A stretch of DNA of 64,000 bases. Origin: Phenylobacterium sp. (GTDB taxonomy: Bacteria > Pseudomonadota > Alphaproteobacteria > Caulobacterales > Caulobacteraceae). Positions 18,657 through 28,900 of this stretch are shown piece after piece. The notes under the pieces were generated by a model. It was not told where the DNA came from and ran no database searches. It saw only the letters and a program-made list of their open reading frames with translations. Made by a program: the position numbers and the translations under genes. The stretch's first letter is position 1; each line of letters starts with the position of its first letter. Location: assembly GCF_025351295.1 (NCBI RefSeq), contig NZ_JANXWD010000138.1, positions 1-64,000 of the forward strand, read 5' to 3'.

Positions 18657-19346
18657 ATGCTCACCCGCAAGCAACATGAACTGCTGATGTTCATCCATGA
18701 ACGGATCAAGGAAAGCGGCGTCTCGCCGTCCTTCGACGAGATGAAGGAGGCCCTGGACCTGGCGTCGAAGTCCGGCATCCACCGCCTGATCACCGCCCTG
18801 GAGGAACGCGGCTTTCTGCGTCGCCTGCCGCACCGCGCCCGGGCGCTGGAGGTGATCAAGCTGCCGGAACAGGCGACCGCCGCCGCCCCGCCGCGCGGCC
18901 GCGCGCCCTTCAAGCCGCAACTGGTCGACGGCGGGCCCACCCAGCCGGCCGCCGCCAACGACAGCCGCGACCTGCCGATCCTCGGCAAGATCGCCGCCGG
19001 CACGCCGATCGAGGCGATCCAGCAGGAACGCGACCGCATGCCGGTGCCGGAGAGCATCCTGGGGGCCGGCGAGCACTTCGTCCTGGAGATCGCCGGGGAC
19101 TCGATGATCAACGCCGGCATCCTCGACGGCGACTTCGTGGTCATCAAGCGGACCGACAGCGCCGTCTCCGGCGACATCGTCGTGGCCCTCGTCAACGGCG
19201 AGGAGGCCACCCTGAAGCGCCTGCGCAAGAAGGGCGCCTCCATCGCGCTGGAGGCCGCCAACCCGGCCTATGAGACCCGCATCTTCGGCCCTGACCAGGT
19301 AGCCGTGCAAGGCAAGCTGGTGGGGCTCATCCGCCGCTATCACTAG
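18657..19346 (+). CDS. lexA: SOS repressor LexA
   Basis: A 229-aa protein from ATG 18657 ([20 protein letters not shown]); TTG 18630 would extend it without family similarity. The winged-helix DNA-binding domain (1-70) includes [20 protein letters not shown], the recognition region. A linker follows, then the S24 peptidase domain: self-cleavage site Ala114-Gly115 in KIAAGTP, catalytic Ser149 in IAGDSM and Lys187 in ATLKRL. It represses SOS genes until RecA filaments trigger cleavage. A perfect SOS box at 18603-18617 indicates autoregulation, and another box controls sidA at 44088-44102. Its 3' end overlaps the convergent ASCH-like gene by 20 bp. Confidence 0.97.
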   Translation: MLTRKQHELLMFIHERIKESGVSPSFDEMKEALDLASKSGIHRLITALEERGFLRRLPHRARALEVIKLPEQATAAAPPRGRAPFKPQLVDGGPTQPAAANDSRDLPILGKIAAGTPIEAIQQERDRMPVPESILGAGEHFVLEIAGDSMINAGILDGDFVVIKRTDSAVSGDIVVALVNGEEATLKRLRKKGASIALEAANPAYETRIFGPDQVAVQGKLVGLIRRYH

Positions 19347-19620
19347 CGCCCACGAACACGAAATCCACGATGAACACCCGCTCGCCGCGCCCGTGGCGGG
19401 CGGTTTTCATGAGCGCCGCCAGGGAGCCGAAGCCGCCTTCGCGCGCCACGGCTTCGGTCACGTCATCCAGGTCGACCTCCTGCAGCCGCGTGACCTCGAT
19501 ATGGCCGTCCAGCAGCGGGTAGCACCCGCCGACCTTCACCTGCGGCCGCTGCCAGATCCGCACGCTGGTGGCGATCTCGCCGGAGCGCACCCGGGCGCGC
19601 AGCGGCCTGGCGAACATCAT
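19327..19620 (-). CDS. Small ASCH-like domain protein
   Basis: A 97-aa protein whose ATG (19620) overlaps the comEC stop (ATGA), so it is translated with comEC. The sequence ([20 protein letters not shown], then [20 protein letters not shown] and [13 protein letters not shown]) resembles the ASCH fold of small PUA-like RNA-binding proteins: an early R-x-G-E turn, a central beta segment and an EGF-x-SL helix. The family call is by pattern only. It might bind RNA or nucleotides. It runs convergently into lexA and the coding regions overlap by 20 bp. Confidence 0.6.
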   Translation of the reverse strand: MMFARPLRARVRSGEIATSVRIWQRPQVKVGGCYPLLDGHIEVTRLQEVDLDDVTEAVAREGGFGSLAALMKTARHGRGERVFIVDFVFVGASDSGG

Positions 19621-21839
19621 CGCGGGTCGTAGCCCCAGGTCCACGGCCGGTGGCCGCGCAGGTCCTGCGCCCAGACGATCCGCCAGCCGGCGCCTTGCCG
19701 ATAGAGCTCCGCCGAGCCGCCGGCCGCGAAGTCCACGCCCGTCAGCACCCTGGGCGCGGCGCAGCTCTCCGGCGGAAAGTCGTTGCGCAGGATCACCAGC
19801 TCCGCGCCGGCGCAGATCGCCGCCAGCCGCCCGTCCTTCAGCGGCCGCTTGAGGTTCCACGCCGCCGCCAGCCGGACCGGCGCGCCCGGCCCCGGCGCGC
19901 AGCTCCAGTGATCGCAGTCGAACCGGGCGTCGCGCGCCGCCTCGGTCTCCAGCGGCGTCAGGCCCCGCCGCCGCGCCCACAGCTCGGCGCCGAACAGCTT
20001 TACGTCCGGCCGTAGCAGGACGGCGTCCTTGCCCTCGCGCATGGCCACCGCGGCCCCGTCGGCGCTGACCCAGACGTCGGGCGTCGGCGGCCGCGGAACC
20101 CACAGGATGGTCAGGGCCAGCGGCAGGCCCACCCAGCGCAGCCGACCGCGCCACAGGCAGACGAACAGCAGCCCGAGGAAGCTCGCCGCCAGCGTCCAGT
20201 CGGGGCCGCTCGCCACCACCACCTGGGACATCGGCGCGGCTGCCGCCCAGGCCGCCACCTGGTTGATCAGTCCGATCGACCAGCCGGCCAGCTCCAGCGG
20301 CGCCTTGCCCAGCCCGAACGGGGTCAGCGCCGCGCCCACGGCCAGGCCCGGCATCATCAGGAAGGACGAGATCGGCGCCGCGGCCAGGTTGGCGAACAGG
20401 CCCCAGGTGGAGACCCGGTTGAAATGCTGGATCGCGAACGGCCCGGTGGCGAGGCCCGCCACGAAGCTCACCGCCAGGCTGGCCGCCGTCCAGCCGACCC
20501 CGGCCTGGAACAGCCGGATCGGCAGCGGGACCTGGATCTCCTTGACCGCCCGCGGCCAGATCTCGGCCAGCGCCACCAGGGCCGCCGTCGCTGCGAACGA
20601 CATCTGGAACCCCGGCTCGGTGACCGCCTCAGGCTGCAGCAACAGCACCACCATTGCGGCCAGGCCCAGGGCATGCAGGCTGATGGCCTGCCGGTCGGCC
20701 AGCACCGCCAGGAAGGCGATGGAGGCGGTGATCGCCGCGCGCTGCGCCGGCGGTGGCCAGCCCGACAGCACCAGGTAGCCCAGCACGGCGGCGAGGCCGA
20801 AGGCGGCCGCCAGCTTCTTGCCATGCACCCTGAGCGCCAGCCACGGCCACGCGGCCACTGCCAGCCGCGCCACGCCAAAGGCGAAACCGCCGACGATGGC
20901 CATGTGCAGGCCGCTGATCGAGATGATGTGCGCCAGCCCCGCCGCGCGCAGATTGTCCACCTGCTGCTTGGGGATGTAGGCCTCGTGGCCCGTGGTCATG
21001 GCCGCCGCCAGGCCGCCGGTTTCGGGCCCCAGGGCTTCGACGATCCGCTGGGTCAGCGCCCAGCGGACCGCATTGACCTTCATGTCCAGCGCCAGCCGCC
21101 ACGGCGGCGGCGGCTCGGTGGCCACGGGTTCCGGCGGCTGCAGGGCGAGACCCACGCCGCCCACACTCTGAAAATAGGCGTCGCGGGCGAAGTCGTAGGA
21201 GCCGGGACTGGCCGGCGGTGGTGGCGGATTGACGATCGCCAGCACCCGCACCGCCTGGCCCGGCGCCGGCAGTGGCGTGCCGGGCCGCAGCGTGACCCGC
21301 ATCCGGACCGGCGTCGCAGCCGGCGCCCAGTCGCCGACCCGGATCGGCGCCAGCAGCAGCCGCTGGCCGCCCTGCCCCGGTGGGGCGATATCGACCACCC
21401 AGGCCTCCACCGGCTGCGGCCGCGCCCCGGCCTGGGCCACCGGCGCCTTGACGCTCTCGGCGCGCAGCTTGGCGACCGCGAAGCCGCCCACCGCGCAGGC
21501 CGCCAGCACCAGGGCCATGGTCGTCGCCCGCCAGGCGCTCCAGCGGGTGGCGGCCAGCAGCGCCGCGGCGAGCGGCAACAGCGCCCAGGCGATCCACGCC
21601 TGCGGCTCGCGCGCCAGCGCGAAATAGGCTCCGCATCCGCAGCCGAACGCCACCGGCGTCCACAGCGTCCAGCGATCCGCCTGCGCCTCAGCCTGGTCGG
21701 AGGCCCAGGCCCCGATCCGCGCAAAACTAGGAAGCCTCGGAAGCCGCGTGCTAAGAGGCGCCGCCGCGGCCCCCGCTGCGGGCGCCCCAGCCCCTTCGAG
21801 CTCTCCCGTTCCAGTTATGTCAGACCGTCCCGTCCGCAC
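19617..21839 (-). CDS. comEC: ComEC/Rec2-type DNA uptake channel
   Basis: An inner-membrane protein of about 740 aa. The start is uncertain: no ATG/GTG/TTG lies in frame between the hydrophobic start and the gltX gene, so GTG 21839 is the nearest upstream choice, overlapping the divergent gltX start. The order is two N-terminal helices, an OB-fold DUF4131-type region (VKAPVAQAGARPQPVEAWV), then the Competence domain with the family motif HIISISGLHMAIV and many helices. The C-terminal region (about 570-740) is the metallo-beta-lactamase-like domain but lacks an HxHxDH metal site, as usual in alphaproteobacteria. It should move single-stranded DNA across the inner membrane. The ASCH-like gene is coupled downstream. 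Confidence 0.85.
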   Translation of the reverse strand: MRTGRSDITGTGELEGAGAPAAGAAAAPLSTRLPRLPSFARIGAWASDQAEAQADRWTLWTPVAFGCGCGAYFALAREPQAWIAWALLPLAAALLAATRWSAWRATTMALVLAACAVGGFAVAKLRAESVKAPVAQAGARPQPVEAWVVDIAPPGQGGQRLLLAPIRVGDWAPAATPVRMRVTLRPGTPLPAPGQAVRVLAIVNPPPPPASPGSYDFARDAYFQSVGGVGLALQPPEPVATEPPPPWRLALDMKVNAVRWALTQRIVEALGPETGGLAAAMTTGHEAYIPKQQVDNLRAAGLAHIISISGLHMAIVGGFAFGVARLAVAAWPWLALRVHGKKLAAAFGLAAVLGYLVLSGWPPPAQRAAITASIAFLAVLADRQAISLHALGLAAMVVLLLQPEAVTEPGFQMSFAATAALVALAEIWPRAVKEIQVPLPIRLFQAGVGWTAASLAVSFVAGLATGPFAIQHFNRVSTWGLFANLAAAPISSFLMMPGLAVGAALTPFGLGKAPLELAGWSIGLINQVAAWAAAAPMSQVVVASGPDWTLAASFLGLLFVCLWRGRLRWVGLPLALTILWVPRPPTPDVWVSADGAAVAMREGKDAVLLRPDVKLFGAELWARRRGLTPLETEAARDARFDCDHWSCAPGPGAPVRLAAAWNLKRPLKDGRLAAICAGAELVILRNDFPPESCAAPRVLTGVDFAAGGSAELYRQGAGWRIVWAQDLRGHRPWTWGYDPR

Positions 21840-23223
21840 CCGGATTGCCCCCTCGCCCACCGGCATGATGCACATTGGCACGGCCCGCACCGCGCTTTTC
21901 AACTGGCTTTATACACGTCACACGGGTGGTCAGTTCCTTTTGCGCGTCGAGGACACCGATCGCGAACGCTCCACCGAGGCGGCCGTGCAGGTGATCTTCG
22001 ATGGCCTGGCGTGGCTGGGCCTGGAGTCGGACGAACCGCCGGTGTTCCAGTTCGCCCGCGCCGACCGCCACCGCGAGGCCGTGGACGACCTGCTCGCCCG
22101 GGGCCAGGCCTACCGCGACTACATGCTGCCGCAGGAACTGGAGGCCGAGCGCGAGCGCGCCCGCGCCGAGGGCCGCGTGGTCCGCTCCCCCTGGCGCGAC
22201 GCCGACCCCGCGACCTGGCCCGCCCGCGGCTATGCGGTGCGCCTGAAGAGCCCGCTCGACGGCGAGACCGTCGTGGCCGACGCGGTCAAGGGCGACGTGA
22301 CCTTCCAGAACGCCGGCCTGGACGACCTCATCCTGCTGCGCACCGACGGCAACCCGACCTACAACCTCGCCGTCGTCGTCGACGACCACGACATGGGCAT
22401 CACCCACGTAATCCGCGGCGACGATCACCTGAACAACGCCGCCCGCCAGACCATCATCTACCGGGCCCTGGACTGGGAGGTCCCGGTCTGGGCCCACCTG
22501 CCGCTGATCCATGGGCCGGACGGCGCCAAGCTGTCTAAGCGCCACGGCGCCCAGGCGGTCGGCGAGTTCGACGACATGGGCTATCTGCCGGAGACCCTGC
22601 GCAACTACCTGGCCAAGCTGGGCTGGGGTCATGGCGACGACGAAATCTTCTCCGACGCCCAGGCCATCGAATGGTTCGACATCAGGGATGTGGTCAGCGC
22701 CGCCGCCCGTCTGGACTGGGCCAAGCTGAACCACCTCAACAACCACTACATCCGCCAGGCCGACCCGGCCCGCCTGGCCGCGCTGGTCGCAGCCATCCTG
22801 AAGAGCCGCGACGTCACGCTGCGCCAGGGCGACGAGACGCTGATCGCCCACACCGTCCCCTTCGTCCGCGATGGCGCCAAGACCACCCTGGAACTGGCCG
22901 ACGCGGTCCTGTTCGTGCTCAAGACCCGGCCGCTTGAGCTGCCCGAAAAGACCCGGACCCAGCTCGACGCCGAGATGCTCGGCCGCATCGGGCGTCTGCG
23001 CACGGCCCTGGCCGACGTCGGCGAATGGGCCGTCCCGCCGCTGGAAATGGCCATGCGCGCCTTTGCGGACGCCGAAGGCATCGGCATGGGAAAGTTCGGA
23101 CCGCAGTTGCGCGCCGTGCTCGCGGGCGGATCGCCCGCCCCCGACCTCGCCGGCGCCATGACCGCGCTCGGCCGCGACGAGAGCCTGGGCCGTATCGACG
23201 ACGCGCTTTCGCTTGTCACCTAA
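21817..23223 (+). CDS. gltX: Glutamate--tRNA ligase
   Basis: A 468-aa class Ic aminoacyl-tRNA synthetase from ATG 21817. The HIGH-type motif is in RIAPSPTGMMHIGTARTALF, and the KMSKS-type motif is KLSKRHGA. RVEDTDRERSTEAAVQVIFD and GDDHLNNAARQTIIYRAL are typical. The C-terminal anticodon-binding helical domain follows from about residue 320. It charges tRNA-Glu. Alphaproteobacteria often have two GltX copies, and one may charge tRNA-Gln for later amidation; this cannot be decided here. gltA follows after 52 bp. Confidence 0.96.
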   Translation: MSDRPVRTRIAPSPTGMMHIGTARTALFNWLYTRHTGGQFLLRVEDTDRERSTEAAVQVIFDGLAWLGLESDEPPVFQFARADRHREAVDDLLARGQAYRDYMLPQELEAERERARAEGRVVRSPWRDADPATWPARGYAVRLKSPLDGETVVADAVKGDVTFQNAGLDDLILLRTDGNPTYNLAVVVDDHDMGITHVIRGDDHLNNAARQTIIYRALDWEVPVWAHLPLIHGPDGAKLSKRHGAQAVGEFDDMGYLPETLRNYLAKLGWGHGDDEIFSDAQAIEWFDIRDVVSAAARLDWAKLNHLNNHYIRQADPARLAALVAAILKSRDVTLRQGDETLIAHTVPFVRDGAKTTLELADAVLFVLKTRPLELPEKTRTQLDAEMLGRIGRLRTALADVGEWAVPPLEMAMRAFADAEGIGMGKFGPQLRAVLAGGSPAPDLAGAMTALGRDESLGRIDDALSLVT

Positions 23224-23275
23224 AGGGGTATAAGCCGAAACGGGTGTTTCAATCGGTGGGTTCGAAGGGGGTCAT

Positions 23276-24559
23276 ATGAGCGACGATACGGCAAAATTTG
23301 AGATCAACGGCAAGACGGTCATCCTGCCGGTGCTCAAGGGCACCGACGGTCCGGACGTCGTGGACATCCGCAAGCTCTACGCGGAAGCCGACGTCTTCAC
23401 CTACGACCCCAGCTTCACGTCTACCGCGTCCTGCGAGAGCAAGATCACCTTCATCGACGGCGACAAGGGCGTGCTGCTGCATCGCGGCTACCCGATCGCC
23501 GAACTGGCCGAGCAATCCAGCTTTCTGGAGGTCTGCTACCTGCTGCTGCACGGCGAGCTGCCGACCGCGCCGCAGTTCGCGCAATTCGAGCAGAACATTA
23601 TCTACCACACGATGCTGCACGAGCAATTCGACAGATTTTTCCAAGGCTTCCGTCGGGATGCTCACCCGATGGCGATCATGACCGGCGCAGTCGGCGCACT
23701 GTCGGCCTTCTACCACGACAGCACCAACGTCAACGATCCGGAACAGCGGATGATCTCCGCGCACCGGATGATCGCCAAGATGCCGACCATCGCAGCCCGC
23801 GCGTTCAAGTATTTCCGCGGCCAGCCCTTCGTCTATCCGCGCAACGACCTCTCCTATGCTGAGAATTTCCTTCGCATGTGCTTCTCGGTCCCGGCCGAGG
23901 ACTGGAAGCCGAACCCGGTCCTGACCAACGCCATGGACCGAATCTTCATCCTGCATGCCGACCATGAGCAGAACGCCTCGACCTCGACGGTGCGTCTGGC
24001 CGGCTCTTCGGGCGCCAACCCTTTCGCCTGCATCGCCGCCGGCATCGCTTCCCTCTGGGGCCCCAAACACGGCGGGGCCAACGAGGAATGCCTCAACATG
24101 CTGGCCGAGATCGGCACCGTCGATCGCATCCCCGAGTTCGTCCAGGGGGTGAAGGATCGTCGCTACATGCTGATGGGCTTCGGCCACCGCGTGTACAAGA
24201 ACTATGACCCGCGCGCGACGGTCATGCAGAAGACCTGCCACGAGGTCCTGAAGGAGGTCGGGGCCGAGAACGACCCGCTGCTGCAGGTGGCCATCGAGCT
24301 GGAGAAGGTGGCGCTCAGCGACCCGTTCTTCATCGACCGCAAGCTCTATCCGAACGTCGACTTCTACTCGGGCATCACGCTCCGGGCGCTCGGCTTCCCG
24401 GCCGAGATGTTCACCGTCCTGTTCGCGCTTGCGCGCACGGTCGGCTGGATCGCTCAGTGGAAGGAAATGATCGAGGATCCCTCGCAGAAGATCGGCCGCC
24501 CGCGCCAGATCTACACCGGCGAGGGCCCGCGCACCTACGCGACCATCGACAAGCGCTAA
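23276..24559 (+). CDS. gltA: Citrate synthase (type II)
   Basis: A 427-aa protein of the length expected for the hexameric, NADH-sensitive bacterial type. It condenses acetyl-CoA and oxaloacetate to citrate. Catalytic segments are visible: [15 protein letters not shown] (first His), [10 protein letters not shown] (second His), [14 protein letters not shown], and the Asp in PNVDFYSG. The N-terminus ([20 protein letters not shown]) matches the long GltA type. Its stop overlaps the convergent lpxB stop by 4 bp. Confidence 0.97.
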   Translation: MSDDTAKFEINGKTVILPVLKGTDGPDVVDIRKLYAEADVFTYDPSFTSTASCESKITFIDGDKGVLLHRGYPIAELAEQSSFLEVCYLLLHGELPTAPQFAQFEQNIIYHTMLHEQFDRFFQGFRRDAHPMAIMTGAVGALSAFYHDSTNVNDPEQRMISAHRMIAKMPTIAARAFKYFRGQPFVYPRNDLSYAENFLRMCFSVPAEDWKPNPVLTNAMDRIFILHADHEQNASTSTVRLAGSSGANPFACIAAGIASLWGPKHGGANEECLNMLAEIGTVDRIPEFVQGVKDRRYMLMGFGHRVYKNYDPRATVMQKTCHEVLKEVGAENDPLLQVAIELEKVALSDPFFIDRKLYPNVDFYSGITLRALGFPAEMFTVLFALARTVGWIAQWKEMIEDPSQKIGRPRQIYTGEGPRTYATIDKR

Positions 24560-25725
24560 GCGCGCTTCGCGACCAGTTCCAGGATTGCATCCGCGGCGGC
24601 TTCGTTTGGATCGGGGCCGCCGCGGCCCATTTTCAGCAGCGCCGCGTTCTGTCGTGCGATCTGGCGGCGGCGCAGGTCGGGGTCATCCAGGCGGAGCGCC
24701 ACCTCGCGCGCCAAGGCCGGGCCGTTGCAGTCGTCCTGGATCATCTCCGGGGCCACGAAGTCCTGGGCGGCGATGTTGAACAGCGTCACCCACTTCGTGC
24801 GGATCAGCCGTTTCAGGATCGCGTGGGTCACCGGCGCGAGGCGATAGGCCACCACCATGGGGCAGCCGGCCAGCGCCAGTTCCGTCGTCACCGTGCCCGA
24901 GCAGGCCAGCGCCACCGTCGCCGCCGTCATGGCGGCGCGCTTGGCCGCCTCGCCCTCCACCACATGCGCCCGGTGCGGCCAGCCGGCGACGCGGGCCTTG
25001 ACCAGCTCGGCCACCGTGGGCGCGGCGGGGACGACCACGTGCAGGCCGGGACGTTCGGGCTTCAGCCGGTTCACCGCATCCTCGAAGGCCGGCATCACCC
25101 GCTCGATCTCCACCGGCCGGCTGCCGGGCAGGACCAGCAGGATGGGATCGTCCGGTCCCGCGCCGATCTCGCGGCGCAGGCCCTCGGCGTCGGCGGCGGC
25201 GAAATCGATCGCCAGGGTCGCGTCGCCCACGAATAGGGTCTCCAGCCCCTCGCGGCGAAATGCCGGCGCGTCGAAGGCGTGGATGGTCAGCAGCAGGTCG
25301 AACCACCTGGCCGCGGTCTTCGCCCGGCCCGGCCGCGAGGCCCAGACCTGGGGCGCAACGTACTTCACGATCGGCAGCCGGGGGTCCAGCCGGCGCAGGC
25401 GGTGCGCCACGCGCAGGGTGAAGCCCCAGGAGTCGATCAGCACGGCCACGTCCGGCCGCTCGCGCGCCGCCACCGCCGCGGTCTGGTCGGCGCGACGCAG
25501 CACCTTGGCGTAGGCGAACAGGCCCTCGGTCAGCCCGAAGATCGAGAGGTCGGCGATGTCGAAGGGGCTCTCGACCCCCTCGGCGGCCAGCTTCTGGCCA
25601 CCGACGCCCACGAAGCGGACACCCGCGCCCAGCCGGCGCTTCAGCGCCCGGGCCAGGCCCGCTCCACGATCGTCGCCCGAGGCCTCGGCCGCCACCAGCA
25701 TCACGGTGAGCGGCCCCCCGCTCAC
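24556..25725 (-). CDS. lpxB: Lipid-A-disaccharide synthase
   Basis: A 389-aa GT19 glycosyltransferase. It joins UDP-2,3-diacylglucosamine to lipid X, giving the lipid A disaccharide at the inner face of the inner membrane. The start [22 protein letters not shown] is the family hallmark, and [36 protein letters not shown] and [23 protein letters not shown] follow. Its ATG overlaps the lpxI stop, so the two are coupled. It is the last gene of the large bamA-lpx operon. Confidence 0.96.
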   Translation of the reverse strand: MSGGPLTVMLVAAEASGDDRGAGLARALKRRLGAGVRFVGVGGQKLAAEGVESPFDIADLSIFGLTEGLFAYAKVLRRADQTAAVAARERPDVAVLIDSWGFTLRVAHRLRRLDPRLPIVKYVAPQVWASRPGRAKTAARWFDLLLTIHAFDAPAFRREGLETLFVGDATLAIDFAAADAEGLRREIGAGPDDPILLVLPGSRPVEIERVMPAFEDAVNRLKPERPGLHVVVPAAPTVAELVKARVAGWPHRAHVVEGEAAKRAAMTAATVALACSGTVTTELALAGCPMVVAYRLAPVTHAILKRLIRTKWVTLFNIAAQDFVAPEMIQDDCNGPALAREVALRLDDPDLRRRQIARQNAALLKMGRGGPDPNEAAADAILELVAKRA

Positions 25726-26576
25726 GGCCCGCCCTGTTCCAGGCTTGCAGGCTCCACGCCCAGGATGAAGACGCCCAGTTCGTCCGCCAGGGCGATCACA
25801 GCCTCGCGGTCCAGCACCAGCAGCCGGCCCGCCTCGCCGACAATGCCCGCCAGACCAGCCCGCGCCACGCCCTGGACGGTGGCCAGGCCGATGGTCGGCA
25901 GGTCCACACGCGTCTCCTGGATCGGCTTGGGCGCCTTGCCCAGCACGCCGGCGCCCGCGCCCGGCCGGCCCTTCAGGTGCCCTGGCAGGTCGGCCACGCG
26001 CGCCAGCATGGCGTCGGTCCCCTCCTGGGCCTCCACCGCCAGCACCAGCCCGCCCGAGACCACCGCCGCCTGACCTACGTCGAGCCGCCCGATGGCCCGC
26101 GCCACCTCCAGCGCCCGGGTGGCGTCGGCCAGTTCGTCGGTCGTCGGCGCGAGCTTGCCCAGCGGCCCGGCCGGCAGGGTCAGGTCATCCATGACCTGGT
26201 GCGCGCCCTCGACCTCGAAGCCTTCCTTCTCGAACTCGCCGACCAGCAGACGCAAGAGAGCGTCGTCGCCCTTCCGTGCGCTGGCGATCACCTTCGGCAA
26301 CAGCATCAGGCCGCGCAGGTCCGGCACCAGGCTGGCGAAGTCGGGGCGCGACACCTGCCCGGCGAGGCAGATCGAGCGGCAGCCGGCGCGCTTCAGCGCT
26401 TTCAGGCACTTGCCGATCTCCGCCAGCCCGACCTCGGCGCCGGCATAGTCGGCCAGGCCGCTGCCGGCGAAGCCCTTCAGCCGGATCACGAACAGCGGAC
26501 GGCCCGAGCGTTCGCAATGCTGGGCGATCTCCAACGGCAGACCGCCGCCGCCGGCGATCAGGCCCAGCTTGTTCAT
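25722..26576 (-). CDS. lpxI: UDP-2,3-diacylglucosamine pyrophosphatase LpxI
   Basis: A 284-aa protein from ATG 26576, which overlaps the lpxA stop (ATGA). It begins [20 protein letters not shown], the LpxI signature, with KALKRAGCRSICLAGQVSRP and the C-terminal DUF1009 domain, including GQAAVVSGGLVLAVEAQEGTD and LPTIGLATVQGVARAGLAGI. It cleaves UDP-2,3-diacylglucosamine to lipid X plus UMP. LpxI replaces the unrelated LpxH in alphaproteobacteria and was defined in Caulobacter crescentus. Its place between lpxA and lpxB fits this exactly. Confidence 0.95.
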   Translation of the reverse strand: MNKLGLIAGGGGLPLEIAQHCERSGRPLFVIRLKGFAGSGLADYAGAEVGLAEIGKCLKALKRAGCRSICLAGQVSRPDFASLVPDLRGLMLLPKVIASARKGDDALLRLLVGEFEKEGFEVEGAHQVMDDLTLPAGPLGKLAPTTDELADATRALEVARAIGRLDVGQAAVVSGGLVLAVEAQEGTDAMLARVADLPGHLKGRPGAGAGVLGKAPKPIQETRVDLPTIGLATVQGVARAGLAGIVGEAGRLLVLDREAVIALADELGVFILGVEPASLEQGGP

Positions 26577-27373
26577 CAGACCTCGCGGTCCGGCAGGCAG
26601 AGCGGCCGGCTGGCGTCGGCGCGGATGAAATCGATGATCTCCATCACCGGAGCGCACTGGCCGAAGGCGGTGGCGGTGTCGTCGATCCGCTCCTGGAACG
26701 TTCCCTCCTCGGCGAACAGCAGCCGGTAGGCCGAGCGCAGTTCGCTGATCGTCTCGCGGCCGAAATCGCGTCGCTTCAGCCCCACCAGGTTCAGGCCTTC
26801 GAGGTGGGCGTGGTTGCCCCACACCAGGCCATAGGGGATGACGTCCTTGGTCACCGCCGCCAGGCCGCCGATGAAGGCGTAGCGGCCCACGCGGCAGAAC
26901 TGGTGCACCGCCGCCAGCCCACTCACCGTCACGAAGTCGCCGACATGCACGTGACCGCCCAGGGTGGCGGAGTGGGCCAGGACCACATTATCGCCGACCA
27001 CGCAGTCGTGACCCACGTGGCTGGTCGCCATGTAGAAGCCGTCGTTGCCCACCCGCGTGAAGCCGTCGCCGCCGGGCGCGGCGATGTGCATGGTCACGTG
27101 CTCCCAGATCTTGTTGCGGTCGCCGATGACAAGCTCGGTCGGCTCGCCCTTGTAGCCGGTGTGGTGCGGCGGCCCGCCCAGGTTCGAGAAATTGCGGACC
27201 GAACAGTCCTCGCCGATCGTGGTGCGGTTCTCGACGACCACATGCGCCAGGATCTGGGTGCGAGCGCCCACCTTCACGTGCTCGCCGAGGATCGAATAGG
27301 GGCCGACGCTGACGCCGTCGGCCAGTTCCGCCCCCTTGGCGACCAGGGCGGTCGGGTGGATATCGACGCTCAA
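26576..27373 (-). CDS. lpxA: UDP-N-acetylglucosamine acyltransferase LpxA
   Basis: A 265-aa left-handed beta-helix acyltransferase. It starts [20 protein letters not shown], with many hexapeptide repeats, for example [16 protein letters not shown] and [20 protein letters not shown]. The catalytic His is in the TSHVGHDC segment. It moves a 3-hydroxyacyl chain from ACP to UDP-GlcNAc, the first step of lipid A. It lies 4 bp after fabZ and overlaps lpxI by 1 base on the same strand. Confidence 0.97.
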   Translation of the reverse strand: MSVDIHPTALVAKGAELADGVSVGPYSILGEHVKVGARTQILAHVVVENRTTIGEDCSVRNFSNLGGPPHHTGYKGEPTELVIGDRNKIWEHVTMHIAAPGGDGFTRVGNDGFYMATSHVGHDCVVGDNVVLAHSATLGGHVHVGDFVTVSGLAAVHQFCRVGRYAFIGGLAAVTKDVIPYGLVWGNHAHLEGLNLVGLKRRDFGRETISELRSAYRLLFAEEGTFQERIDDTATAFGQCAPVMEIIDFIRADASRPLCLPDREV

Positions 27374-27377
27374 GGCC

Positions 27378-27848
27378 TCAGGTCTCCACCACCATGGCGG
27401 CGAACTCGCACTCGGCGGCGACCTTGTCGCCCACCAGCGCCTGGCCCGCGAACTTGAACACGTCGCCGCGGTGACGGACCACCCGCACCGGCATCCGGAT
27501 CACGTCGCCCGGCCGCACCGGCGCACGGAAGCGGCAGTTGTCGGCCGACATGAAGAAGATCGCCTTGCCGCCGACGTCGACTTCCAGCGACTTCGACATC
27601 AGCACAGCGCCGGTCTGGGCCATGGCCTCGATCAGCAGCACCCCGGGCATCACCGGATAGCCGGGGAAGTGACCCTGGAAATAGGGCTCGTTCACCGTCA
27701 CGCATTTGATACCGACGATCGACTCCGAGATCTTGTACTCCTCGCAGCGATCGACCAGCAGGAACGGATAGCGGTGCGGGATCCGCGCCAGCACTTCGGT
27801 GATGTCGATCTCGGTGGGGTTGTCCGCCACCGGCGCCTTGCGCGTCAT
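27378..27848 (-). CDS. fabZ: 3-hydroxyacyl-[ACP] dehydratase FabZ
   Basis: A 156-aa protein from ATG 27848 ([15 protein letters not shown]), overlapping the lpxD stop. It is a hotdog-fold dehydratase: [13 protein letters not shown], the catalytic His in [24 protein letters not shown] (as GHFPGxPVMPG) and its paired Glu. It removes water from 3-hydroxyacyl-ACP during fatty-acid elongation, competing with LpxA and LpxD for the same substrate, and is therefore usually encoded beside them, as here. Confidence 0.96.
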   Translation of the reverse strand: MTRKAPVADNPTEIDITEVLARIPHRYPFLLVDRCEEYKISESIVGIKCVTVNEPYFQGHFPGYPVMPGVLLIEAMAQTGAVLMSKSLEVDVGGKAIFFMSADNCRFRAPVRPGDVIRMPVRVVRHRGDVFKFAGQALVGDKVAAECEFAAMVVET

Positions 27849-28861
27849 GTCTCTCCCCCACCCTTGCGGCTCGCCATCCGGGCCAGCCACGCGGTCTCTT
27901 TCAGCCACTGACGGATCGGCCGCGCCGGCATGCCGCCCCAGGTCTCGCCGGCGGGAATGTCCTTCATCACGCCGGCCGCGGCGCCGACGCGTGCGCCCGC
28001 CCCGATCGTCACATGGTCCGCCACCCCGGCCCGGCCGCCGAACTGGGCCCCGTCACCGATCGTCACGCTGCCCGAGACCCCGGTATGGGCGGCCATCACG
28101 CAGTTGCGGCCCACGCGGACGTTGTGGGCGATCTGTACAAGGTTGTCGATCTTGGTGTTTTCGCCGATCACCGTGTCCTCGAAGGCCCCCCGGTCGATCG
28201 TGGTGTTGGCCCCGATCGACACCCCGTCCTGGATGATCACCCGGCCCAGCTGGGGGATGTCGATCAGCCCCTTTGGCCCCGCGGTGGCGCCGAACCCGGG
28301 CTCGCCGATCACCGCCCCGGCCAGGATCTTCACCCGGTCGCCCACCAGGGCGAAGCCGATGGTGACGTTTGGCGCGATCTCGCAGTTGCGCCCGATCGCC
28401 ACCCCCGGCCCGATAACGCTGCCGGCGCCGATCCGCGTGCCGCGGCCGATGCGGGCGGCGGGGCCGATCACCACCCCGGCGCCCAGGATCACATCGGCCT
28501 CCAGCTCGGCATCCGCCGCCATGGCCTGGCTCGCGCCCGGCCGGGGCCGGTGCAGGCGCTGGGCGGCCAGGGCATAGGCCGCCTGCGGGTTGCCGACGCT
28601 GAGCACGGCGCAGCCGGCGGGCGCATGTCCCACCAGGGCCGGCGACTGGAAACAGGCGCCGGCGCGGCCGTTGGCCAGCTCGGCGCCGTACCTGCGGTCG
28701 GCCAGGAAGGTGATGGTGTCCGCGCCGGCCTGGGCCAGCACCGCCACCCCATAGACCAGCCGCTCGGCGTCCCGCGGATCGGCAAGCTCGGCTCCGGTCA
28801 GGGCGGCGAGCTCGCCAAGGCGCACGGGGCCAAGGTCCTCGAAGAATCGCGGATCGGGCAT
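27845..28861 (-). CDS. lpxD: UDP-3-O-acylglucosamine N-acyltransferase LpxD
   Basis: A 338-aa protein. An N-terminal uridine-binding domain (1-100, with [20 protein letters not shown] and [12 protein letters not shown]) is followed by a left-handed beta-helix of hexapeptide repeats (about 110-300), with catalytic His in [20 protein letters not shown]. It adds the N-linked 3-hydroxyacyl chain in lipid A synthesis. It lies 39 bp after the OmpH/Skp gene, and its stop overlaps the fabZ start. Confidence 0.96.
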   Translation of the reverse strand: MPDPRFFEDLGPVRLGELAALTGAELADPRDAERLVYGVAVLAQAGADTITFLADRRYGAELANGRAGACFQSPALVGHAPAGCAVLSVGNPQAAYALAAQRLHRPRPGASQAMAADAELEADVILGAGVVIGPAARIGRGTRIGAGSVIGPGVAIGRNCEIAPNVTIGFALVGDRVKILAGAVIGEPGFGATAGPKGLIDIPQLGRVIIQDGVSIGANTTIDRGAFEDTVIGENTKIDNLVQIAHNVRVGRNCVMAAHTGVSGSVTIGDGAQFGGRAGVADHVTIGAGARVGAAAGVMKDIPAGETWGGMPARPIRQWLKETAWLARMASRKGGGET

Positions 28862-28900
28862 GGGCCGGGTTTTAAGCGCTCGGCCCGCGTCCGTCGCGGC

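Noticed and set aside
21748-21816. In-frame upstream extension of gltX
   Set aside because: Ala/Pro-rich and unlike any GltX N-terminus; ATG 21817 gives the canonical start.
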